Below, in pieces: positions 16,836 through 25,359 of a stretch of DNA of 64,000 nucleotides (position 1 is its first letter; each line of letters begins with the position of its first letter). The stretch covers positions 1-64,000 of the forward strand of contig JANRJY010000006.1 of NCBI GenBank assembly GCA_033763735.1. Direction: 5' to 3'. The translations under genes and the position numbers were made by a program. Source of the stretch: JANRJY01 sp033763735. GTDB lineage: Bacteria; Bacteroidota; Bacteroidia; Cytophagales; UBA9547. The notes under the pieces were generated by a model. That model did no database searches. It saw nothing but the letters and a program-made list of their open reading frames with translations, and was not told the DNA's origin.

Positions 16836-17168
16836 ATGATTCAGGGGGATATTTATGAAGCTTATTTGAATCCTACAAAAGGAAATGAGCTGGATGGTAT
16901 GCGACCAGTAGTAATTATATCAGGTGAAAGCATGAATAATTATACTAATTTGAGGATTATTTGCCCACTTACCAGCAAAGTAAAGAAGTACCCCGGAGGC
17001 GTAATATTGAAACCAACCACAGAAAATGGTTTAACTGAAACTTCAGAAATACTAGTTTCTCAAATTAGAACCATATCCACAGCAATATTTATAAAAAAAA
17101 TAGGAACAATTCAATCAACTGAAATTAAAGAAATTTTGGAAGGATTGAATGATATACTTACCCTTTAA
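16836..17168 (+). CDS. mazF: MazF/PemK-family endoribonuclease toxin
   Basis: 110 residues with the MazF fold signature: GDIYEAYLNPTKGNE, the catalytic Arg in RPVVIISGE, CPLTSK with the conserved Thr/Ser, and LVSQIRTISTAIF near the C-terminus. It cleaves mRNA at short sequence motifs when free of antitoxin. The frame is complete and unbroken, unlike the toxin at 9330. Translation is probably coupled to the antitoxin. Confidence 0.92.
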   Translation: MIQGDIYEAYLNPTKGNELDGMRPVVIISGESMNNYTNLRIICPLTSKVKKYPGGVILKPTTENGLTETSEILVSQIRTISTAIFIKKIGTIQSTEIKEILEGLNDILTL

Positions 17169-17311
17169 GAATAATTAGATTACACCCCCAATACAAATAA
17201 ATGGAGGGTATATTTTTTATTTTACACCTTTATTTATATTTTTGGTAAACCTTTTTGGATTTAATACTTATGAATAGTTATTAGATAAAACACAATATAA
17301 ATTAAGATACG

Positions 17312-20300
17312 ATGAGAAAAATATATTTCCCATTTTCATATTTTGATCAAAAACTGATTTTTTCATTTTTCTTCATATTGTTTCAATTCACAATTTCGTG
17401 GGCACAAACTGTTGTAAGTTCAGGGATTACATGCACGCCTAACCCTTATATTTTGACCGCTAATGGTAGTATTACGCTTACAGGTACCTTTTTACCACTT
17501 GGGAGTACAAATACTGCCACCGGAATATGGGCAACCACACTTAATGGTATAGCCACTTTTAACAACAGCACAGGAGTGCTTACAGCCAATAATACTGGTA
17601 ACGGTGTTGTTTATCTTAGATGGAGTTATGGTACAGGCATACCAGCCATATTGCCTGTTTATATTTTTAACAATGATACTTCCCCATGTACTCAGGCAGG
17701 TGAAATAGACAGAACAGTAAATCCAGCAGACATTCCATATGGCACTGGGGCAAATGATGTTATTTTCACCATTGCTCCTCAGTCTAATGGGAAGGTTCTC
17801 ATTGGGGGGGGCTTTTCAGTCTATAATGGAATCACACGTAATTGCATCGCACGGCTTAACGAAGATGGGAGCTTAGACGGTACCTTCAACCCTGGTTTAG
17901 GTGCCTCCGGGAGTGTTCCTTCTGTAGTGTATGTAGTTGTTATGCAGTCTGATGGAAAAATATTAATTGGAGGAAATTTTACAAATTATAATGGAAGACC
18001 TCGGAAATGTATAGCAAGACTTAACGCAGATGGAAGCCTTGATAGCACTTTCAAGGTTGGATCAGGCACAAATGATGTGGTTTATACTCTTGCATTACAA
18101 TCTGACGGAAAAGTTCTTATGGGCGGGAAATTTACCACATACAACGGAACAACATGTAACAGAATTGTACGACTAATGGGAGATGGTACATTAGACACTT
18201 TATTTAAATCCGGTAATGGTGCAAATGGGGATGTTCATGCAATTGTGCTACAGCCAGATGGAAAGGTATACATTGGAGGAAACTTTACCATTTACTTCAA
18301 CTCAAATCGAAATCGCATTGCGAGATTAAACACAGATGGAAGTTTAGACACTTTGTTTAAATCTAGTAATGGCACTAATGGGAAAATACGAGCCATTGCT
18401 ATACAGCAAGATGGAAAGGTACTCATTGGTGGAGACTTTAACAATTACAACAGTTCAGATCGAAATCACATTGCGAGATTAAACACAGATGGTAGTTTAG
18501 ATGCAACCTTCATTCCTGGCACTGCCGCAAATAATTTAATTTTAACTCTTTCCCTGCAAACTGACGGTAAAGTGCTAATTGGTGGAGTTTTCACAAGCTA
18601 TAACGGTTCGGATATGAATCGGATTGCAAGGTTGAAGTCAAATGGTAGTTTAGATAGCATTTTTAACCCTGGTATAGGAGCAGATAATTATGTAGATGCT
18701 CTTGCAATTCAGGCAGATGGCAAAATATTAATTGGGGGATCGTTTTCAAATTATAACTCAATTGCTCGCAATCGTGTAACTAGAATAAATACCAACGGAA
18801 GTTTAGACGCTTTTTTCAACCCCAACACTGGAGCTAATAACTATGTTTTTACACTTGACATACAACCGGATGAAAAGATACTAATAGGAGGATACTTTAC
18901 CTCGGTTAGTGGCACATCCCGTAACAGAATTGCAAGACTAAATAAGAATGGTAGCAATGACACAACTTTTAACCCCGGAAAGGGCATACAATATGGATCA
19001 ATTTGGGCTGTAAAACACCAGCTTGACGGGAAGATATTGATTGGTGGTAATTTTACTATTTACAACGGTGTGTTACGTAATTACATTGCAAGACTAGAAC
19101 ATGATGGGAGCATAGATTCTAGCTTCAACCTAGGCTTAGGTCCTAATAGCATAATTTATGATATTGCTATTCAGCCCGATGGAAAAATCATAGTTGGGGG
19201 AGCGTTTAGCAGTTATAATGGCATAAACTGCAGTGCTATTGCACGTTTGAATTCTGATGGTACATTGGATAACACCTTCATCAAAGGAATAATTGTAAAT
19301 GGTCGAATTAATTCTATTGCCATTCAAAATGATGGTAAAATCCTCATAGGAGGACCATTTTACACTTACCAAGGTATTTTAAGTAAACAAATTGCCCGAT
19401 TGAATTTAGATGGCAGTTTGGATATCAGTTTCAATCCAGGCACTGGAGCGGATTGGACGGTCGAATCCTTAGCACTTCAGTCGGACGGTAAGGTACTAAT
19501 CGGAGGGTGGTTTGAAAGCTATAATGGAATCCCTAAGAACCGCTTAGTTAGGTTGAATTCAAATGGAAGTTTAGATAGTACTTTTAACCTTGGCACAGGA
19601 CCTGATAGAGCAGTCAAAGCTATTGCAGTACAACAAGATGGGAAAATATTAATTGGTGGAGAGTTTGATAATTACAATTCAATAACCTGCAATCACATTA
19701 CTCGTTTGAATAAGGATGGTACATTCGATATTTCCTTTAAATCAGGAACTGGAACAAATAATTATGTAAATGATATTGCTCTGCAATCGAATGGTAAGGC
19801 TTGGTTAGCCGGAGATTTCACTTCCTACAACCAAACTGGTGTAAATTACGTTTCGTGCATTTTAGGTTCAGGTTCTGGGACAATCACTAAGGTTCAACCT
19901 GATATGGCATCTATTAATGATACAATTAGTATCATAGGGAATAATTTGAGCAACGTATCTAGTGTCCTTTTCCCTGGGAATATTAATGCTCAATACTTCA
20001 TTCAGAGCGATTATCTAATTACCACTACTATTCCATTAGGAGCTACAACTGGTTTGCTAACTCTTTCAGGAAGTTGTGGTACTTTTACTTGTTCCAATTT
20101 TTTCAAAATAGGTCTTCCCCAAACTATCAATGGTTTTAGTACTATTATTGGACAAACATTTAGCAGTGCGCCATATACCATATCAGGTGTGTCGGCCAGT
20201 TCAGGATTAACTGTTACATTTTCAGGCAATAACTTGGCTGTGGCTTCGGTTTTAGCCAATGGAGTAATTTCTATTTTGGGTGTTGGAAACATTACTATTA

Positions 20301-21703
20301 CCGCCAACCAAGTGGGCAATATCACTTACCTTGCCGCAACTCCAGTGAGTCAGGTGCTAACGGTATCTCCTTCCTCACAAACAATTACGGGTTTTTCTTC
20401 TATATCAAATAAACCTTTTGGAAATGCAGCTTTTACGATTTTGGGGGTCATTGCTACCTCGGGGCTTACTATAACATTCTCTGGAAGTAATCCTAATGTA
20501 GCAAAAATATTTGCCAATGGATTGGTTTCTTTGTCCGGTGTTGGTACAGTTACAATTACTGCTACCCAATTTGGCAATTCTAATTATTTAGCTGCAACTC
20601 CTGTTAGTCAGGTACTTACTGTAATTCCTGGCCCACAAACTATCACAGGTTTTGATTCTAACTTTGCTCGAAATTATGGCAGCACACCTTTTTCCATTTT
20701 GGGTGTATCTGCTACATCAGGTCTTCCTATTACATTTTCAGGAAATAATCCTTCTGTTGCTTTGGTTTCGAATAATGGGGTTGTTTCTATAATGGGTGCT
20801 GGAAATGTTACAATTACAGCATATCAATTAGGAAATGCCAATTATTTACCTGCCATTCCTATAAGTCAAGTCCTCACAATTACCAAAGCCTCCCAAACCA
20901 TCACCGGTTTCACCATTCCTCCAAATGCTACACTTTTGGGTTCTGTATTATCTGTGTCAGGTAGTAGTTCTTCGGGCTTGCCATTGGTGTTTGTTTCAAG
21001 TAATCCTTCGGTGGTTTCCATTGTTGGGAATCAATTATTTACTTTAAACTCCGGTCAGGCAACGATATATGCTTATAGTCCGGGTAACATTAACTATTTA
21101 CCTTCCAATACTTTATCAGGTCTCATAATCATTCCATCCATCTCAACCACTTCCATCGTATTTACCAACAACGAAACCGTAACTCTTTCAGGCACAAACA
21201 ATATCCTTATTTGGCCAACATTAACAGGCAGTGTAAGTTATTGCATCCGAGTATCGTCAAGTACTGATTTTACAACTGCTAAAACCATTTGTGGGTTAAG
21301 TTCACCTGAGTTTACGGTCAATTTATTGAATCCTGTGGGGCGTTCCGAGGGTCAAACGGTTCAAACATATTATTATCAGGTATGTGCGGTGGATGCAACG
21401 GGCATCAAATCCAAATGGTCGGAAATACGCACTTTCGTGGTGGTTACCGAAACAGCCAATCCTACCAATTATTCCAATGCCATCAAAGAAGCAACCTTTA
21501 AAATATATCCGAACCCCAACAACGGCACTTTTACAATAGCGACAGAGAAAACAAACGCTTCATATTCCATTACCACAACTGATGGCAAAAAAGTGGAGCA
21601 AGGCATACTCAAAAAAGGTGCAAACTTATTTGAAAACAAACTTCCAAAAGGTGTGTATCTCATAACAGTGGGGGATAAAACGGTTAAGTTGGTGGTTGAG
21701 TGA
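17312..21703 (+). CDS. Delta-60-repeat T9SS surface protein
   Basis: 1463 residues. A signal peptide ends near SWAQ (28-32). Fourteen copies of a roughly 50-residue repeat with DGKILIGGxF, RIARLNxDGSLD and FNPGTG motifs span about 145-855 and match the delta-60 beta-propeller family. An IPT/TIG-like domain lies at about 868-935, followed by four 86-residue Ig-like units starting near 938, 1022, 1108 and 1194 with the QTITGF motif. A fibronectin-III-like domain (1277-1385) and a T9SS type A sorting domain from 1393 (FKIYPNPN) end the protein. It is probably a surface-exposed or released protein. The binding target is unknown. Confidence 0.93.
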   Translation: MRKIYFPFSYFDQKLIFSFFFILFQFTISWAQTVVSSGITCTPNPYILTANGSITLTGTFLPLGSTNTATGIWATTLNGIATFNNSTGVLTANNTGNGVVYLRWSYGTGIPAILPVYIFNNDTSPCTQAGEIDRTVNPADIPYGTGANDVIFTIAPQSNGKVLIGGGFSVYNGITRNCIARLNEDGSLDGTFNPGLGASGSVPSVVYVVVMQSDGKILIGGNFTNYNGRPRKCIARLNADGSLDSTFKVGSGTNDVVYTLALQSDGKVLMGGKFTTYNGTTCNRIVRLMGDGTLDTLFKSGNGANGDVHAIVLQPDGKVYIGGNFTIYFNSNRNRIARLNTDGSLDTLFKSSNGTNGKIRAIAIQQDGKVLIGGDFNNYNSSDRNHIARLNTDGSLDATFIPGTAANNLILTLSLQTDGKVLIGGVFTSYNGSDMNRIARLKSNGSLDSIFNPGIGADNYVDALAIQADGKILIGGSFSNYNSIARNRVTRINTNGSLDAFFNPNTGANNYVFTLDIQPDEKILIGGYFTSVSGTSRNRIARLNKNGSNDTTFNPGKGIQYGSIWAVKHQLDGKILIGGNFTIYNGVLRNYIARLEHDGSIDSSFNLGLGPNSIIYDIAIQPDGKIIVGGAFSSYNGINCSAIARLNSDGTLDNTFIKGIIVNGRINSIAIQNDGKILIGGPFYTYQGILSKQIARLNLDGSLDISFNPGTGADWTVESLALQSDGKVLIGGWFESYNGIPKNRLVRLNSNGSLDSTFNLGTGPDRAVKAIAVQQDGKILIGGEFDNYNSITCNHITRLNKDGTFDISFKSGTGTNNYVNDIALQSNGKAWLAGDFTSYNQTGVNYVSCILGSGSGTITKVQPDMASINDTISIIGNNLSNVSSVLFPGNINAQYFIQSDYLITTTIPLGATTGLLTLSGSCGTFTCSNFFKIGLPQTINGFSTIIGQTFSSAPYTISGVSASSGLTVTFSGNNLAVASVLANGVISILGVGNITITANQVGNITYLAATPVSQVLTVSPSSQTITGFSSISNKPFGNAAFTILGVIATSGLTITFSGSNPNVAKIFANGLVSLSGVGTVTITATQFGNSNYLAATPVSQVLTVIPGPQTITGFDSNFARNYGSTPFSILGVSATSGLPITFSGNNPSVALVSNNGVVSIMGAGNVTITAYQLGNANYLPAIPISQVLTITKASQTITGFTIPPNATLLGSVLSVSGSSSSGLPLVFVSSNPSVVSIVGNQLFTLNSGQATIYAYSPGNINYLPSNTLSGLIIIPSISTTSIVFTNNETVTLSGTNNILIWPTLTGSVSYCIRVSSSTDFTTAKTICGLSSPEFTVNLLNPVGRSEGQTVQTYYYQVCAVDATGIKSKWSEIRTFVVVTETANPTNYSNAIKEATFKIYPNPNNGTFTIATEKTNASYSITTTDGKKVEQGILKKGANLFENKLPKGVYLITVGDKTVKLVVE

Positions 21704-21709
21704 AAATTC

Positions 21710-21773
21710 ACCACATAGAACACGAAGGGCACAGAGTTTTATTCTCTTTGTGTTTCTCCTTTATCTCTGTGGT
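21710..21773. repeat. CTCTGTG palindrome left of the GxxExxY gene
   Basis: ACCACATAGA (21710) and CACAGAG (21730) are mirrored by CTCTTTGTG (21744) and TCTCTGTGGT (21764), forming a long imperfect hairpin between two convergent genes. The same units recur at 22175-22281. Confidence 0.7.
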
Positions 21774-21788
21774 AGTTTAATTTGAGTT

Positions 21789-22160
21789 TCAAACAACCCA
21801 GCGGATGATGCCATCTTTCAAAAGTTTTACATTGAAATTGATTATCAACCCTACTTTTAAGTTTGCGAGTTTCAGATAGGTCATTAACTGTGCCTTAGTA
21901 ATTTCGGCCACTAATTCAACCGCCTTAATCTCAACGATAATTTTGTTTTCAACCAATAAGTCAATCCTATAACCACAATCCATCCGTATGTCTTTATATA
22001 TCAAAGGCATAGGGACTTGTTTTGAAACCAAAATGCCATTGGACTTAAGTTCGTAATACAAACATTCCTCATAAGCACTTTCCAACAATCCGGGACCTAG
22101 TTCCCTGTGCACTTCAATAGCACAACCAATTATTTTGCTAGTAATATCGTTTTCTGTCAT
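21789..22160 (-). CDS. GxxExxY family protein
   Basis: 123 residues with the defining G-L-L-E-S-A-Y motif in HRELGPGLLESAYEECL, then DCGYRIDLLVENKIIVEIKAVE, a D…E-x-K arrangement that recalls the PD-(D/E)xK nuclease fold, and GLIINF near the end. The family is widespread and patchy and its function is not established; the nuclease link is my inference from the motif. Copies of a CTCTGTG palindrome lie on both sides, which suggests the gene moves as a unit. Confidence 0.88.
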   Translation of the reverse strand: MTENDITSKIIGCAIEVHRELGPGLLESAYEECLYYELKSNGILVSKQVPMPLIYKDIRMDCGYRIDLLVENKIIVEIKAVELVAEITKAQLMTYLKLANLKVGLIINFNVKLLKDGIIRWVV

Positions 22161-22174
22161 ACTTAATAGATTTT

Positions 22175-22281
22175 ACCACGGAGAACACAGAGGACACAGA
22201 GAAAATTTCACCTCTGTGTATCTTAGTTATCTCTGTGGTAGCATTATTTTTATCTCTGTGTATCTCCTTTATCTCTGTGGT
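22175..22281. repeat. CTCTGTG palindromes right of the GxxExxY gene
   Basis: ACCACGGAGAACACAGAGGACACAGAG is followed by CTCTGTG and TCTCTGTGGT (22230-22239), making a hairpin. A further half, TCTCTGTG…TCTCTGTGGT, runs from 22253 to 22281. The units match those at 21710-21773. Confidence 0.7.
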
Positions 22282-22291
22282 ATTTAAATTT

Positions 22292-22789
22292 TTACCAATT
22301 AGCCGTGGTTTTTTGAAAAATATCCAATTCAAGCTTTTTAAAAATCTCCTCAATCAATCTTTCTTCCTGTGAAGTATACGATTGACCTTGATCGAAATCA
22401 TCATATTGCGAAAAAGTAGTATTGATATTTTGGGTACTGTCTTTAGTATTTACAAACTTAACTCTGATGCTTATTGTTAATCTGTTTTTGGCACCGGTTT
22501 CTTGTCCTGTAGGTGCCAAAGGAGTAAGTGCAAATCCTACAAATGCCCCTTCAAAAGTTAGGTCGCCATTACTTTTTACAGCACGCAAGGAGGTGTTGGA
22601 TTGATAAAAATCTTTCATACGCTCTGTGAACTGCTGCGCCATTCGGGGTGGTCCTTGCCCAACTTCATTAACTATGTTTTCTATTTGAATAGTTTTGATA
22701 TCCGGTGAAATAGACGAACCTGTGAAATTATATATACCACATGAATTTAACCCTAAAAGAATAAATAGGAAAATAAGTAGATTTTTCAT
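22292..22789 (-). CDS. lptE: LPS assembly lipoprotein LptE
   Basis: 165 residues. A signal peptide with lipobox GLNSC (lipidated Cys17) is followed by the compact alpha/beta LptE layout. Bacteroidota LptE hallmarks are visible: CGIYNFTGSSISPDIKTIQI at the mature N-terminus and a late Asp/Gln-rich YDDFDQGQSYTSQEERLIEEI helix. LptE plugs LptD in the outer membrane for LPS insertion. It lies 2 bp after the sigma-54 activator gene, an arrangement I recognise from other Bacteroidota. Confidence 0.85.
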   Translation of the reverse strand: MKNLLIFLFILLGLNSCGIYNFTGSSISPDIKTIQIENIVNEVGQGPPRMAQQFTERMKDFYQSNTSLRAVKSNGDLTFEGAFVGFALTPLAPTGQETGAKNRLTISIRVKFVNTKDSTQNINTTFSQYDDFDQGQSYTSQEERLIEEIFKKLELDIFQKTTANW

Positions 22790-22791
22790 TT

Positions 22792-24072
22792 CTAAAGGTG
22801 CTCTAAATCATATTCTTTAAGTTTGCGATATAGGGTTCGTTCCGATATTCCTAACTCATCAGAAGCAGGTTTACGTTTGCCTTTATATTTTTTCAAAGCT
22901 TTGATTATTAACTCTTTTTCAATTTGTATCAGTGATAAGGATTCATTTTCCTCTTCATGGCTAATGTCTTCAATTTTGGGTTCATTTTCGTCAATATGCT
23001 GAAAAGTATCCCTTTTTTCAATGGTAGGTTCCATAAGCATAGGTCTGTTGATTTCTGCATCATTGTTCAAATTTTGGCTATATGTTCTGAACAATTCGGG
23101 GTGGGTATTGATAATTTGCTCCCCATTAGTGGGGTTTTTGACAAATTCCAAAAATAAACCTTTCAGTTCTGTAAAATCGCGCTTAAGGTCAAACAAAACT
23201 TTAAAAAGTATGTCTCTTTCAGAGAAATTTTCAGATTGGTTGAACGAACCATTCCCTATTTTGGCAAGTGCTGAGGTTTGGTTAAAATCAGGCAAATATT
23301 TTACTAATGCTTCAGGTCCGCAATCTCTTTCTATTTCCAAAAGCGACATTTGATCCACAATGTTTTTGAGCTGACGTATATTGCCGGGAAAACGATATTT
23401 GGCAAGAACCACCTGTGCTTCTTTAGTTAGTTTGATAGGATCTATTCGATATTTTTCTGAAAAATCAGATGCAAATTTCCTAAACAAGAGGTAAATATCC
23501 TCCCCTCTTTCACGTAAAGGAGGCACATTGATGGGAACGGTATTCAATCGATAATACAAATCTTCTCTAAACTTTTTTTCTTCTACGGCTCTTATCAAAT
23601 TCACATTAGTAGCTGTAACTATACGTACATCCGTTTTTTGTACTTTAGATGAGCCCACTCGGATATATTCTCCATTTTCCAATATCCTTAGCAATCTTGC
23701 CTGCGTACCCATGGGCATCTCCCCTACTTCATCCAAAAAAATGGTTCCTCCATCTGTAACTTCAAAATAACCTTTACGTGCATCAGAAGCGCCTGTAAAT
23801 GAGCCTTTTTCATGCCCAAATAGTTCTGAATCAATAGTCCCTTCCGGTATGGCTCCGCAATTGACCGCTATAAATGGCCCATGCTTGCGACCACTAAGTT
23901 GGTGAATAATTTTGGAAAATGATTCCTTTCCGGTACCACTTTCTCCGGTAATTAAAACGGTCATGTTGGTAGCAGCCACTTGTGCCGCTACTTGAATAGC
24001 ATAGTTTAGCTGGGCACTGTTGCCAATAATGCCAAACCGTTGTTTAATCGATTGAATTTCTTGAGTTGTCAA
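22792..24072 (-). CDS. Sigma-54-dependent transcriptional activator
   Basis: 426 residues. The AAA+ domain begins almost at the N-terminus, with no receiver or sensor domain before it: Walker A GESGTGKE (43-50), GSFTGA (a variant of the sigma-54-contacting GAFTGA loop), Walker B GGTIFLDEVGEMP and the LRERGEDI arginine-finger region. A linker of about 130 residues leads to a Fis-type helix-turn-helix (KPASDELGISERTLYRKLKEY). It should remodel sigma-54 RNA polymerase. With no input domain, control may come from its level or a partner. Its ATG overlaps the hepT stop by 4 nt, so the two are translationally coupled. Confidence 0.93.
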   Translation of the reverse strand: MTTQEIQSIKQRFGIIGNSAQLNYAIQVAAQVAATNMTVLITGESGTGKESFSKIIHQLSGRKHGPFIAVNCGAIPEGTIDSELFGHEKGSFTGASDARKGYFEVTDGGTIFLDEVGEMPMGTQARLLRILENGEYIRVGSSKVQKTDVRIVTATNVNLIRAVEEKKFREDLYYRLNTVPINVPPLRERGEDIYLLFRKFASDFSEKYRIDPIKLTKEAQVVLAKYRFPGNIRQLKNIVDQMSLLEIERDCGPEALVKYLPDFNQTSALAKIGNGSFNQSENFSERDILFKVLFDLKRDFTELKGLFLEFVKNPTNGEQIINTHPELFRTYSQNLNNDAEINRPMLMEPTIEKRDTFQHIDENEPKIEDISHEEENESLSLIQIEKELIIKALKKYKGKRKPASDELGISERTLYRKLKEYDLEHL

Positions 24073-24521
24073 TTAAATAGTTGTGGGTTTGATTGAATGT
24101 AACTTGAAATATTTTTTATTTCAGATAATAGTACCGGAGTTAGTTCGAATACTTTTATATAAATTTTATCAATTTCATCTGGGATATACTCATGTGCAAT
24201 TTCGTTTCGTAAATCTCTAATTTCCAGCATTTTTATGTCGTTTTCTATAATGCCATATTTTGCTGATTTATTAATTCGGTCAATAACCAATTCTGAAGGC
24301 TCTTTCAAAATTATTAAAATTGAACGAAGTAATTTTTGTGTTATCAAATCGCTCATTCTTGCAAAACGTGCTGTAAGTGCTTCAATTTCAATTTTTTCAT
24401 CTAAGTCATATTCATTTTTAATGCCAAATAAACAGGCTCTATCATATGATTCTTGTAATACTAAAGAAGCTTTTAGTACCAAGGAATGGATATCAGAAAC
24501 TTCCTTTTTTAGAATACTCAT
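24069..24521 (-). CDS. hepT: HEPN toxin HepT-like
   Basis: 150 residues, predicted all-helical. The RX4HXY motif of HepT ribonucleases is exact: R105-N-E-I-A-H110-E-Y112. In characterised systems (Shewanella HepT/MntA) the Tyr is AMPylated by MntA to silence the toxin. The start overlaps mntA by 4 nt and the end overlaps the sigma-54 activator by 4 nt. Confidence 0.85.
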   Translation of the reverse strand: MSILKKEVSDIHSLVLKASLVLQESYDRACLFGIKNEYDLDEKIEIEALTARFARMSDLITQKLLRSILIILKEPSELVIDRINKSAKYGIIENDIKMLEIRDLRNEIAHEYIPDEIDKIYIKVFELTPVLLSEIKNISSYIQSNPQLFN

Positions 24522-24808
24522 GATAATTTAATACTTGTACTTAAAGCTATTTCCTTAAAATTATTATCTTCTTCAATAAAAAAACTTACCAAATCCAACT
24601 TTTGCTCACCAAATCGCTGCCAAAACTTATTTCTAACACTATTCAACTCTGTTTTTTCAAGCTTACGTGAGCCAAGTATCAATACATCAATATCTCCGCC
24701 TTTTTTTGTATCATCTGTTCTTGAACCAAATAAATACACCTGAGCATCAGGCAAAATAGAAACGAATTCTTTTACAAAAAAAGTGCGCATTTCTTCACTA
24801 ATTCGCAT
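24518..24808 (-). CDS. mntA: MntA-like nucleotidyltransferase antitoxin
   Basis: 96 residues with the minimal nucleotidyltransferase motif: FGSR (G28, S29) followed by G-G-D39-I-D41-V-L. This is the MNT half of the HEPN-MNT toxin-antitoxin family, which transfers AMP to the HEPN partner. It starts 3 bp after the thioredoxin-like gene ends and overlaps hepT by 4 nt. The spacer between GS and DxD is nine residues. Confidence 0.87.
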   Translation of the reverse strand: MRISEEMRTFFVKEFVSILPDAQVYLFGSRTDDTKKGGDIDVLILGSRKLEKTELNSVRNKFWQRFGEQKLDLVSFFIEEDNNFKEIALSTSIKLS

Positions 24809-24811
24809 ACC

Positions 24812-25345
24812 TTATTCACCAGCAATGGCTGCTTCTATTTTGTGCAGTTCAGGTGCACTATACGGGCCAACAGAATGGTAGGTGTGATTTCCTTCTTTGT
24901 CAAATACAAACACATGCGCCTGATGTCTTTTTTTAAAATCAGGATCATCGGTATAAGGTTTGAGTGTGCCGCTATGCAACAATATATATGGATGCCAATC
25001 CTTATTAAAGTTTTTGCGTAGTTGTTTTTCAATTTCACCTTGAACAATATTTGTGAAACCAAAAAGCATAACAACGAGGTAAATATTGCAATCATAAGCG
25101 TCTACATTCAAAGGATTTTTCACCATAAATGTATTCCAAACAGGTTCCGCCCAAGTGATAAGACTTTCTTTTGATTTATCAGAAAAAGCCAAAAATAGCA
25201 TGGATTCCTTTCCTTTGATATCTTCCGGAATGCGTATTTCCTTGCCATCCAGTGTTTTGGCTACTATGGGTTCAAAAGGAAGTTTTTTTTGCGCAAATGT
25301 GTTTATTGTGATTAGTAAAGTGATTATTGTTAGAGTTTTTTTCAT
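24812..25345 (-). CDS. Exported thioredoxin-fold-like protein without CxxC
   Basis: 177 residues with a signal peptide ending TFAQ (about 18). LPFEPIVAKTLDGKEIRIPEDIKGKESMLFL resembles the start of TlpA/ATP10-type thioredoxin-like domains, followed by a helix and the C-terminal AHVFVFDKEGNHTYHSVG strand pair. No CxxC redox motif is present (the single visible Cys lies in YDCN), so a redox role is unlikely. It sits between miaB (14 bp) and mntA (3 bp) in the same operon. The function is unknown. Confidence 0.6.
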   Translation of the reverse strand: MKKTLTIITLLITINTFAQKKLPFEPIVAKTLDGKEIRIPEDIKGKESMLFLAFSDKSKESLITWAEPVWNTFMVKNPLNVDAYDCNIYLVVMLFGFTNIVQGEIEKQLRKNFNKDWHPYILLHSGTLKPYTDDPDFKKRHQAHVFVFDKEGNHTYHSVGPYSAPELHKIEAAIAGE

Positions 25346-25359
25346 TTTATTCGATTATT

